A DNA stretch of 9,602 nucleotides from Planctomycetaceae bacterium (GTDB lineage: Bacteria; Planctomycetota; Planctomycetia; Pirellulales; UBA1268), in assembly GCA_003509235.1 (NCBI GenBank), contig DONH01000485.1:1-9602 (forward strand), read 5' to 3'. Shown piece by piece: positions 1 through 8,919 of the stretch. Both the position numbers and the translations under genes were made by a program. The first letter of the stretch is position 1. Every line of letters starts with the position of its first letter. The notes beneath the pieces are model-generated. The model did not search any database. It saw only the letters and a list, made by a program, of their open reading frames with translations, and was not told the origin of the DNA.

Positions 1-31
1 AAAACAACACTGTCGTCCAGTGACGAACAGT
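1..31 (-). terminator. Probable intrinsic terminator after pstS
   Basis: Read on the minus strand, a hairpin forms with arms ACTGT+CGTC and GACG+ACAGT (plus positions 9-17 and 22-31). It has nine base pairs, one bulged base (26) and a four-base loop (18-21), and is followed by GTTGTTTT at the window edge. It lies about 100 nt past the pstS stop, so it would end that transcript. The T tract is interrupted and the window ends there, so its full length is not visible. Confidence 0.5.
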
Positions 32-134
32 TAAAACATTGAAGAAACACGTTCCGCTTTACCACTCATTTCAATAGTCTTGTAATAGACGGTTTACTGT
101 ATTTATATGGTTTCGTCAAAACATAAGATTTCAT

Positions 135-1151
135 TCAGTTCACACCAATATGTCGAAGGCTTCTTTCAGATATTTTATGTGTTACTGGTAGGTAGCCAAC
201 TTTCAAAACATCTGCCTGACCAGTTGCGCTCAGAACATACTTCAAGAATTCTCGACGAAGTGGTTCGAGTTCACTGCCAGGCTTGTAATTCACACTGAGA
301 TAGAGAAAATGAATGAGAGGATATTCTCCAGAGTAGGCATTTTTTGCATTTGGAGAAACCTGCTTGCCGCGATTGGTTGAGCTCAAGGGGAGCGCTCTGA
401 CATCGGCGGTTTTATAGCCAATACCGCTATACCCAATCCCATAACAATCATTCGCAATTGACTGAACAACAGAAGAACTACCCGGTTGCTCCTTGACACT
501 TGATTTAAAGTCTCCCTTGAAAAGAGCATGCTCTTTGAAATAGCCATACGTACCGCTTGCAGAATTCCGGCCATAGAGTCGTATCGGTTTGTCTCGCCAA
601 GCGCCGGTAAGTCCCAGTTGGCCCCATGTTACAACAGCCTTTTTCATTCCACCGTTACGATTTTTTGAAAAGATGGCATCTATTTGCTGAAGCGAAAGAC
701 CAGTGATGGGATTGTCTTTATGGACATATACAGTGAGCATATCGATTGCAGTTGGGATGACGGTTGGTGCATAACCAAAATGGTCTTTGAAGGAATCAAT
801 TTCACGTGCTTTCCAAGGTCGACTCATTGGGCCAAAAGTACTGGTGCCTTCCATGAGAGCTGGTGGTGCAGACGAGGAACCCTTGCCCTCGATACCCTCA
901 CGAACATTTGGGTAGAATTTTTTAAAACCCTCCGTCCACAACGCAACCAGATTATTCATCGTATCAGAGCCGATGTACTTCAGGGAGCCGGCTACTTCAC
1001 CACTGACGGAGTGATAAGGCTGCAAGTTAGAATCAATTTCTTGTGCTAGTGACTTCGAGGAGACGAAATATTGAAGGTTCCCTATAGGGAAAAAAAGCAA
1101 AAGAAAAACCAGAAGGGTCTTGATATTTATTTTACAAGCAAGCAAGTCCAT
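135..1151 (-). CDS. pstS: PstS-like periplasmic phosphate-binding protein
   Basis: Predicted 338-residue substrate-binding protein of the phosphate ABC transporter, exported to the periplasm, where it captures inorganic phosphate. Seen: an N-terminal hydrophobic stretch LLVFLLLFFPIG (13-24) with a likely signal-peptidase site near SLAQ (34-37). Then come the family phosphate-contact segments: YIGSDTMNN (59-67), GKGSSSAPPAL (89-99), GPMSRPW (107-113), TAIDMLTVYVHKDNP (134-148) and GRNSASGTYGYF (194-205). The length is normal for PstS. The ATG at 1151 is preferred over the in-frame GTG at 1205 because AAGGTG lies about 8 nt before it and the signal peptide then starts directly. No pstC, pstA or pstB follows; a probable terminator lies downstream, so this copy seems to be transcribed alone. 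It may feed a Pst system encoded elsewhere or work as a stand-alone binding protein. Family assignment is firm; the specificity for phosphate is inferred from the motifs. Confidence 0.9.
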   Translation of the reverse strand: MDLLACKINIKTLLVFLLLFFPIGNLQYFVSSKSLAQEIDSNLQPYHSVSGEVAGSLKYIGSDTMNNLVALWTEGFKKFYPNVREGIEGKGSSSAPPALMEGTSTFGPMSRPWKAREIDSFKDHFGYAPTVIPTAIDMLTVYVHKDNPITGLSLQQIDAIFSKNRNGGMKKAVVTWGQLGLTGAWRDKPIRLYGRNSASGTYGYFKEHALFKGDFKSSVKEQPGSSSVVQSIANDCYGIGYSGIGYKTADVRALPLSSTNRGKQVSPNAKNAYSGEYPLIHFLYLSVNYKPGSELEPLRREFLKYVLSATGQADVLKVGYLPVTHKISERSLRHIGVN

Positions 1152-1182
1152 ACAGTCATCACCTTGAATTGAAGTATGGAAA

Positions 1183-1199
1183 AGTGACAAAGTTTCACT
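1183..1199. repeat. Short inverted repeat in pstS leader
   Basis: AGTGA (1183-1187) and TCACT (1195-1199) form a 5+5 inverted repeat with a 7-base spacer, 32 nt upstream of the pstS ATG. It could be an operator half-site pair or a leader hairpin. It includes a TTTGTCAC stretch on the minus strand that loosely recalls a PhoB half-site, but no second half-site at the usual 11-base period is convincing. Confidence 0.2.
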
Positions 1200-1216
1200 C
1201 TTCACAAATCCTTAAC

Positions 1217-1247
1217 ATACTCATTTGTGTGTGGTTTTCATGAGTAT
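1217..1247. promoter_or_regulatory. Perfect 8+8 inverted repeat upstream of pstS
   Basis: ATACTCAT (1217-1224) and ATGAGTAT (1240-1247) are exact reverse complements separated by 15 bases. They sit between the stop of the upstream hypothetical gene (1301) and the pstS start (1151). No T run follows on the minus strand, so a terminator is unlikely. A dyad operator for pstS or an mRNA leader hairpin fits better. Function is inferred from position only. Confidence 0.35.
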
Positions 1248-1300
1248 TTGGATGTCTCTTCAAAGAGCATTTGCTTTCGTGTGAAGCGAATGAAACAAAG

Positions 1301-1603
1301 TTACTTTTCATTTGAGAGAAGAGCTTCTATTTCGCGGTACCGTTGGCGGTAATACCACCTCTCCCAGAGTGTTGCTTTCCGGAGGTTTGGATCATTTGGG
1401 TGAATCGCGTGTTGCTTTCCAGTACGCGTGATGAGAAGCAGTTGTCCATCTTCAAGCAGCTGCTTAATGACCCAAAACTTGTCTACGGTATACGAATAGG
1501 TTTCCCCACGTGAGGCGGCATCAACTTCACGGGCCCGCGGACCTGGAGAAACACTATGTTTCTGTTTACTGTAGACAACAAGATCGTGCGATTCCCACTT
1601 CAT
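1301..1603 (-). CDS. Small conserved-looking hypothetical protein
   Basis: A 100-residue soluble protein with no signal peptide or membrane segment. I do not recognise a named domain. The pattern DLVVYSKQK, a proline/glycine turn (SPGPRA), then TYSYTVDKFWVIKQL and GQLLLITRTGKQHAI suggests a small SH3-like beta barrel, followed by a basic aromatic tail WERWYYRQRYR. The tail and charge could suit nucleic-acid or protein contact; this is inference. The ATG at 1603 is chosen because the protein looks coherent from MKWESHDLVV onward. A GTG at 1675 has a better ribosome site (AGGAG, 7-nt spacer) and would add 24 residues of poor-looking sequence. It runs in the same direction as pstS and could be co-transcribed with it, and it is divergent from the phosphate cotransporter. 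Confidence 0.65.
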   Translation of the reverse strand: MKWESHDLVVYSKQKHSVSPGPRAREVDAASRGETYSYTVDKFWVIKQLLEDGQLLLITRTGKQHAIHPNDPNLRKATLWERWYYRQRYREIEALLSNEK

Positions 1604-1619
1604 GAAATGTGCCAAAAGT

Positions 1620-1637
1620 TTGCCTCTGTAAAGGCAA
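1620..1637. promoter_or_regulatory. Inverted repeat in divergent intergenic region
   Basis: TTGCCT (1620-1625) and AGGCAA (1632-1637) are exact reverse complements with a 6-base spacer. They lie between the minus-strand hypothetical gene starting at 1603 and the plus-strand phosphate cotransporter. The 18-bp dyad is the size and place of a shared repressor or activator operator. No regulator gene is in the window, so the ligand is unknown. Confidence 0.35.
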
Positions 1638-1668
1638 CTATGAAAAGTTTTCTTTGTCTCTAGACTGT

Positions 1669-3402
1669 ATGGCACCAGTATACTCCTATTCAGATCACTC
1701 AATAGCCATCTGGAACGCTCCTGTGAATCTCACGTCTTTAGTACACCTTGTTGGCGAACTCATTGGAGGTTTGGGCATATTTCTGCTCGGCATGAAGTTC
1801 ATGTCTGAGGGCATGCAAGCTGTCGCTGGAAATAGCTTGCGTCGGCTTATCAGTACCGTAACGGGTAATCGTTTTTTTGCGATTATTGTTGGGGTTATTG
1901 TGACCTGTATTGTCCAGTCAAGTTCCATTACCACTGTTATGGTTGTTGGCTTTGTGAACAGTGGTGTGATGAGCCTTGTGCAGGCGGTAGGTGTCATCAT
2001 GGGAGCAAATATTGGGACAACAATCACTGGATGGATATTAGTCCTTAAAATCGGAAAGTATGGCTTGCCACTTCTTGGTTGCTCCGCTTTTGTCTACTTG
2101 TTTTCGCGGAAGGATCGCTGGCGGTACTATGCGATGGGACTCATGGGAACCGGAATGGTGTTTTTCGGTTTAGAGCTTATGAAAGATGCGTGTGGCATCA
2201 TTAAAGAAACACCAGACTTCGCAACGTGGTTTCAAGCCTTTCAGGCAGATAGCTATCTCGGTGTGCTCAAGTGTTGTATGGTGGGCTGTATTCTTACGAC
2301 CATGGTCCAGTCTTCTTCGGCAACCTTGGGGATCACGATATCTCTTGCTTACCAAGGGGTCATATCTTATGAGACCGCAGCGGCACTTGTCATTGGTGAG
2401 AATGTCGGCACAACAATTACGGCATTGCTGGCATCTTTAGGGGCAACAACAAATGCCCGCAGGGCAGCCTACTTTCATGTCCTCTTTAATCTCACCGGAG
2501 TATTTTGGATCACCCTTGTTTTTCAATGGTATATCCAACTTGTGCAGTGGATTATCCATGTAGATGTTTTGAAAGAAGTGATGATAGGCGGATTCGCTAC
2601 GTTTCCGAATACGACACCAGCAATAGCTGCAACCCACAGTATTTTTAACATAGCGAATGTCGTGCTATTTATTCCGTTTGTTGGGATGCTTGTTCGAGTC
2701 CTAGAGCGGATTGTTCCCTCAAAAGAATTGAAAGAGAAGCCACGTCTTACCGGATTAGATATGCGTATGCTAGATAATCCCGTGTTAGCGATCGAGCAAT
2801 CAAAAAAAGAACTAGAACGAATGGGAGACAGTTGTGAAAAGATGCTCGATATTTTATCGGAATTGAGACAAAAAAACTCCCCAGACAGTTGGCTCAGTAG
2901 CCAGCTAAGAGAGTACGAGATATCGCTGGATACTATTCAGGAAGAAATAACGACATTTATGACAAAGCTCTTTGCGAGTGCGTTGCCACATGATGTTGCG
3001 GATGAGATACATAGGCAATTGAGAATAGCCCACGAATACGAATCAGTCAGTGACTGCATAGATAATCTTGAGCGATTGGATGAAAAGATGAGCCGGCATG
3101 GATCTGATGTCTCATCAAATTTCCATAACGGCATTACAGAATTGAGTAACTGCACCCAGTCAGTTTTGAAGGAGATAAATACGGCAATTCGTACGAAACA
3201 ACAGCATGCTCTCAAAGAATTTGCCTCTGTCATGGAACGTGTGCGATTCCAAATCAAAGAACTCAGGTCGAAGCAACTTGAAGAACTCACCAATGCCGGT
3301 GTGCCACCTACGGTTACATCTATCGTACTGTCCATACTGAATGGCTATGCGCACCTATTCAGTCATTTTGAAAACATTGTGGAAGCCTTGTCTGGAGAGG
3401 CA

Positions 3403-3405
<3 letters not shown>
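1669..3405 (+). CDS. Na+/phosphate cotransporter, PNaS family, with PhoU-like domain
   Basis: A 578-residue inner-membrane transporter of the NptA/PNaS family, which moves inorganic phosphate with sodium. Seen: two inverted-topology repeats each carrying QSSS (83-86 in IVQSSSITT; 214-217 in MVQSSSATL), each followed by a glycine motif (GANIGTTIT 112-120; GENVGTTIT 243-251). The first helix pair contains GLGIFLLGMKFMSEGMQ. After the membrane part (about 27-350) a helical cytoplasmic domain from about 370 to the end resembles PhoU (EQSKKELERMGDSCEKML...), as is usual in the longer members of this family. The start is uncertain: the GTG at 1723 gives 560 residues and leaves more room for a promoter, while the GTG at 1609 would overlap the opposite gene's start. 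Some PNaS members export phosphate rather than import it, so direction is not proved. The divergent arrangement close to pstS supports a role in phosphate homeostasis. Confidence 0.88.
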
Positions 3406-5682
<2,277 letters not shown>

Positions 5683-5892
5683 TCAGAACTTTTAGGTCTC
5701 TCAAGCGTTCAATATAACACTCTCAGTAGAACTGGTATGGCATATGTGCGTGAACGTGTATCGTTTCGGATCAATGTGCAGCAAAAAGATAATGTGTCTG
5801 GTAAAATCTGTGGAATCGTGCCAAGGCCATGTGCTTTAACGGATCTTGAAATGGGTTCGGTCGTATTTGTTTCAGGCTCATACTGATAGTGA

Positions 5893-6636
5893 GTGGTGGA
5901 TACTCAGACAGTTTTCAACAAACCCATTCGAAATATGAAGAACACAAAAAAAGTAGAAGCGAAGACGAAGGGCACGAGTCGTCTCCGATGGCTTGCCGGA
6001 GGCACGGTATGCGTTGTTGCTGTCGTGACCCTGAGTTGGTCACTGGGCATGTTTGGCACTGCCGAAGATCCGCGTGTCACTGAAATAAAAAATCTACAGC
6101 AAGATTTGGCAAAGAAATTCAATCCAACGCAGGGGCCTGCGAGTGCCTCGGATGCAGTTGAACGTGTTACAGCAATCACAACAGTGATGACAAAAGTCGC
6201 TGCGTTACCAGAGGGTCTGAGATCAGAAGCGATGCAACCCGGCAAGAAAATGATGATGGAATCAATGGAGGCAACAGTTAATAACTACTTTGAATTGCCT
6301 CAATCTGAAAGAGAGGCCTATCTCGATAATCAAATCCGTCAAATGGAGTTTATGCGACAGGCATTTGAGGCGGGCAAGAGTGTGATGGGTGCCATAGGTT
6401 GGTCGAAGAAAAAGCCAGATGTAGACTCTTCAAAAAATTCTGCTGTTACAAACAATAATGGCGAGAAAGAAGGACCTCCGTGGATGAAAAATCGTTCAGA
6501 GGATGAGCGGAATGCCTGGCGAAAGAAGATGATCGATCGAACAACGCCTGAACAGCGAGCCAAGTTCGGTGAATATTTTTCAGCATTGAAAAGAAGAAGA
6601 GAAGAGCTTGGCCTTCCTTCTTGGGGCTCGAAGTAG
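5893..6636 (+). CDS. Single-TM helix-rich hypothetical protein
   Basis: A 247-residue protein of unknown function (233 if the ATG at 5935 is used, which gives a cleaner basic N-terminal region). Seen: a lysine-rich N terminus, one hydrophobic segment LAGGTVCVVAVVTLSWSLG (about 34-52), then a mostly helical, charged soluble part that should lie outside the cytoplasmic membrane. It has a methionine-rich helix (KKMMMESMEATVNNYF), a low-complexity linker near SKNSAVTNNNGEKEG, and a conserved-looking C terminus with PPWMKNRSEDERNAW and TPEQRAKFGEYFSALKRRR. Short 'TPEQRA..' tails of this kind are familiar from planctomycete hypotheticals; no biochemical role is known to me. It is divergent from katG and converges on the small lipoprotein gene. 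Neither candidate start has a clear Shine-Dalgarno sequence. Confidence 0.75.
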   Translation: MVDTQTVFNKPIRNMKNTKKVEAKTKGTSRLRWLAGGTVCVVAVVTLSWSLGMFGTAEDPRVTEIKNLQQDLAKKFNPTQGPASASDAVERVTAITTVMTKVAALPEGLRSEAMQPGKKMMMESMEATVNNYFELPQSEREAYLDNQIRQMEFMRQAFEAGKSVMGAIGWSKKKPDVDSSKNSAVTNNNGEKEGPPWMKNRSEDERNAWRKKMIDRTTPEQRAKFGEYFSALKRRREELGLPSWGSK

Positions 6637-6676
6637 TTTCGTCTAAACAGCGCTAAAGAAGTCTTTCTGGAATGTG

Positions 6677-6838
6677 CTATCGAATCCAGTCCATTTGGAA
6701 TTCGATCTGAGCCCCATCAAGTAGTTGTTCATCAAGATCGATAGTCTTATTTACTGCAAGCGATGATCGAGAAGGCGCGATAGTGCATCCCGATAGAAGT
6801 ACTGTCGCAAGTACTGCAACCTTGAGCAGAATTGTCAT
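6677..6838 (-). CDS. Small lipoprotein, 53 residues
   Basis: A tiny exported lipoprotein. The ATG at 6838 is preceded by GGAGG with a 7-nt spacer, the best ribosome site in the window. The first 17 residues form a short lipoprotein signal (MTILLKVAVLATVLLSG), with the lipobox LSGC placing the lipid-modified cysteine at residue 18. The mature part is only about 36 residues (TIAPSRSSLAVNKT, IDLDEQLLDG, AQIEFQMDWIR). It is acidic in the middle and has no known domain. An upstream in-frame start at 6874 exists but would bury the signal. It lies downstream of the methyltransferase on the same strand and may be the last gene of that series or have its own promoter in 6839-7129. Function unknown. 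Confidence 0.68.
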   Translation of the reverse strand: MTILLKVAVLATVLLSGCTIAPSRSSLAVNKTIDLDEQLLDGAQIEFQMDWIR

Positions 6839-6886
6839 GGACAAGCCTCCAGTGGTGGAAAGACCCAGACCCAATCGAAGATTTCA

Positions 6887-7027
6887 TCAAATGAGGTAAA
6901 TCTTGCCGAGATTATATCTCGTACGAGAGGCCCGATGACAAGAATGGGCTGCTGCAAAACAGGCTGCTTGCAAAAGCCCCACGAAAAGTAGTGCCCCAGT
7001 CATCTCTTTGCTAGGGTGGGCGTCCAT
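6887..7027 (-). CDS. Possible 46-residue membrane peptide
   Basis: An open frame from an ATG at 7027 (a second in-frame ATG at 7003) encodes an acidic N terminus (MDAHPSKE), one hydrophobic segment TGALLFVGLLQAACFAAA, and a basic tail HSCHRASRTRYNLGK. That layout fits a single-span small membrane protein with its C terminus in the cytoplasm. No Shine-Dalgarno sequence precedes either start, and the hydrophobic run is partly made by a duplicated 14-base DNA motif, so the frame could be chance. It sits between the methyltransferase and the lipoprotein on the same strand. Confidence 0.25.
   Translation of the reverse strand: MDAHPSKEMTGALLFVGLLQAACFAAAHSCHRASRTRYNLGKIYLI
6917..6928. repeat. 12-bp perfect palindrome upstream of lipoprotein
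   Basis: TCTCGTACGAGA is a perfect palindrome about 80 bp upstream of the lipoprotein start. The position suits an operator, but it falls inside the possible membrane-peptide frame and nothing else supports a regulatory role. Confidence 0.2.
6947..6976. repeat. Imperfect tandem repeat, 15-base period
   Basis: GGCTGCTGCAAAAC (6947-6960) is repeated as GGCTGCTTGCAAAAG (6962-6976), differing by one inserted T and the last base. The flanking GGGCT (6946-6950) and AGCCC (from 6975) can also pair. It is either a small duplication or the coding repeat behind the LLQAACFAAA segment of the possible membrane peptide. Confidence 0.4.
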
Positions 7028-7129
7028 TTTGATCAAGACAGTTTGTCGATCTCAAACGAAACCGCAGCTCGACCTAGTAAAGAAGGCACGTCTCTACGGT
7101 GATATTCAGTTGAGACATAGCGTAAGTCT

Positions 7130-7788
7130 CTAATTCCGTATGAATATATATGTACCTAACTCGCCCTCTGCATGCTCATGCGCGAGATGAAACTGTGGTG
7201 CAAGAAGTTCTCTTAATCTCCGCGAGTCATCAAGACTATGGTATTCAAGAAAAATGGCTTGTGTTATTTCGATAGAAAGTGATTGAAGGATTTCAACCTC
7301 ACTTCTTTCGGTATCGATTTTAACAAGATCAGCAGTCGGTACTTCAGTAGCAGCAATACATTCCACAAGAATTTTTTTTGGGTCTGTCTTCCAAGCTGTG
7401 AGAAACCACCCGTGACGAAGTTGTCACCAATAAATATTTCATCCAAGCCGCTCTGTGCACGCACGGCTGCTGAAACAACGGTTGTATTGTTGGGCACATT
7501 TCGGCGTAACTGTATGAGGTTGAATGGCATTGGTTCATAACAATAGATTTGAGCAGCAGGCCATTGCTGATGAGCGCGTTGCGAAAATGCACCAATATTG
7601 GCACCAATGTTGAGGATCGAATTGGGCTCGAATGGCAAGGGAATGAAGTATTGCTCGACTTCTTTCTGAAGCCAGTCAGGAATAGCTTGTTGCTGATAAG
7701 GGATCATTAGAAATAATAAATCCAAAGAGTGGTTATCCCGAAAATATCGGATGCGTTTACAAAGATCAGCTGTACGCAGTACACGCAT
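7130..7788 (-). CDS. FkbM-family SAM methyltransferase, frameshifted
   Basis: Two overlapping frames together make a normal FkbM-type methyltransferase of about 219 residues, which would transfer a methyl group from S-adenosylmethionine to an unknown acceptor (in characterised relatives a sugar or polyketide hydroxyl). The first frame (down to 7372) carries the SAM-binding motif ILNIGANIGAFSQ, the acidic-loop motif YCYEPMPFNL and TTVVSAAV. The second frame (7372-7130) carries LVKIDTERSEVEILQSL and the closing IFLEYHSLDD...GTYIFIRN. They join by a one-base backward shift within eight As (plus 7372-7379, all T). Without it, translation runs to a stop at 7264 with a nonsense tail. One missing A in the assembly, a real mutation, or slippage would each explain it. 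The usual glycine of KID-x-E-G-x-E is arginine here, which may hint at decay. The start is ATG 7788 (a TTG at 7800 is possible). It begins about 20 nt after the SGNH hydrolase stop, so co-transcription is likely. Confidence 0.75.
7372..7380 (-). other. A8 slippery run at the methyltransferase frame break
   Basis: On the minus strand the frame reads ACC CAA AAA AAA TTC, which contains A_AAA_AAA in the register of a -1 slippery heptamer. Slipping back one base moves directly into the frame that holds the rest of the methyltransferase. Homopolymers of this length are also common sites of sequencing error and of RNA-polymerase slippage. No strong stimulatory hairpin was recognised immediately downstream. 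Confidence 0.7.
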
Positions 7789-7807
7789 GAGCTTTATCAA
7801 TCGATAT

Positions 7808-8572
7808 TTATTTCATGTTATAGAGTCGTGCCAGCGTAGGTTCTATTGCCTCAGCCCAAATGGCATAGCCCTTTTCTTTTGGGTGAAGGAGGTCTGGCAT
7901 GATTTCTTTTGTTAGTACTCCATCTTGAGTCAAAAACTCATCATTGATATTAAGAAAGAAAATTCTCTTTTCATCAGCCATCGTGCTTATGATGTCATTG
8001 GTTTTATCGTTATTGACTCGCTTTGGATCATCCGTTGTCGCCCCACGAGGGAAGATTCCAAGTAATAAAATTTTTGTATCCGGAGATTTCTTTTGAATTG
8101 TGGCAACAATCTTTTGAATTCCAGCCGCGATAGCCTCTGGCGGATGCATGTCATGGCCCGTGTTGTTTGTCCCAATCATGATGACAGCGACACGCGGTTT
8201 GTACCCGTCGAACTCTCCGTGATCGAGCCTCCAGAGAACGTGCTCAGTGCGGTCTCCACCGAAGCCTAGATTGATTGCTTTTCGGTCGCCGTAGTATTTG
8301 TCCCAAGTTGTTTGTCCATTCCGTTCCCAGCCATGTGTTATCGAGTCGCCAAGGAAGACAAGTTCCCAGTTACCTTGTTCAGCAAGAGCCCGTTTTTCTT
8401 CATGTCTGTCTTTCCACCATGGCCCTCTTCTCTTGTTGTTCTCATCCATGCGATGAGCAGGAGTTGTTGTTATTGTAATGGCGTCTTCAACAACAGTTTC
8501 GTTCGCCAGTAGTGGCACTGTTAAATAGAGAAAAGCAAGAATTAGGAAGAGACGTGAGCGTGTAGAAGTCAT
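7808..8572 (-). CDS. Secreted SGNH/GDSL hydrolase (PAF-acetylhydrolase-like)
   Basis: A 254-residue secreted ester hydrolase. Seen: a signal peptide (MTSTRSRLFLILAFLYLTVPLLA, cleavage near residue 23). Then come all four SGNH blocks: block I VFLGDSITHGW with Ser77, block II LGFGGDRTEH with Gly105, block III IMIGTNNTGH with Asn137, and block V DLLHPKEKGY with Asp227 and His230. The catalytic triad and oxyanion hole are therefore complete. Sequences of this type are usually annotated as platelet-activating-factor acetylhydrolase IB-like. In planctomycetes they are abundant and probably remove acetyl groups from polysaccharides or other acylated substrates, which is inference here. The ATG at 8572 has no clear Shine-Dalgarno sequence; it overlaps by ATGA the stop of an uncertain upstream frame. 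The methyltransferase follows closely on the same strand. Confidence 0.9.
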   Translation of the reverse strand: MTSTRSRLFLILAFLYLTVPLLANETVVEDAITITTTPAHRMDENNKRRGPWWKDRHEEKRALAEQGNWELVFLGDSITHGWERNGQTTWDKYYGDRKAINLGFGGDRTEHVLWRLDHGEFDGYKPRVAVIMIGTNNTGHDMHPPEAIAAGIQKIVATIQKKSPDTKILLLGIFPRGATTDDPKRVNNDKTNDIISTMADEKRIFFLNINDEFLTQDGVLTKEIMPDLLHPKEKGYAIWAEAIEPTLARLYNMK

Positions 8573-8919
8573 TGCATGAAACTCAAAAATGGGGAACTAT
8601 TTCTTGGAGCAATACGTCCAGTACGAATCGGCTTATTTAAGCATATACGAAAGTGTTTGATCGTTAGACACTCGGAAGGTTTCGAGGCTGGTAATTCCTT
8701 CAAGGGGTAATTGAGGAAGTGCATATATTGCGAATCTCCGCTGGTATTCGTGCCTGCTTTTTGAACATCCAAGATATGTTTTAAGATTCTTGGACGGTGG
8801 CACGCGACACAGTGCCATTTCAATAACGGAATACAGAAAGCAGTACAGAATGTGACGTTTCCTTGCGACACGTACTAATGGATGCCCTCAAGCACGTTTC
8901 AGAAACGAAGGACAGAACA
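8573..8919. other. Intergenic region, no assured gene
   Basis: These 347 bases separate the divergent SGNH hydrolase and trhO genes. A minus-strand frame from a GTG at 8871 to a stop at 8569 (100 residues) contains one CVACH, a CxxCH haem-attachment pattern, preceded by IPLLKWH, and its stop overlaps the hydrolase start as ATGA. It has no signal peptide, no later haem ligand I can place and an odd composition, and a second minus-strand frame (8633-8818) overlaps it. I do not count it as an assured gene. Promoters for both flanking genes should lie here, but no clear -35/-10 pair was recognised. Confidence 0.4.

Noticed and set aside
684..1049. Plus-strand 121-codon frame opposite pstS
   Set aside because: It lies wholly inside the pstS coding region, which has clear family motifs; the opposite frame reads as a shadow with no recognisable domain.
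1152..1300. Classical Pho box upstream of pstS
   Set aside because: Only isolated TGTCAC/TTCA-like half-sites are present; I could not find two good half-sites with the expected 11-base spacing, so I do not call it.
1669..1702. Extension of the small minus-strand gene to a TTG at 1702 or a GTG at 1675
   Set aside because: The extra residues look non-coding and would overlap the start of the divergent transporter. The GTG at 1675 does have a good AGGAG site, so it is kept as an alternative rather than excluded.
7091..7130. Hairpins just after the methyltransferase stop (GTCTC/GAGAC and AGAC/GTCT)
   Set aside because: The stems are short, loops are long or mismatched, and no T run follows on the minus strand, so a terminator is not supported.
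8576..8710. Plus-strand 44-codon frame starting MKLKNGELFLG
   Set aside because: No ribosome site, no domain, and it overlaps the hydrolase promoter region; indistinguishable from chance.
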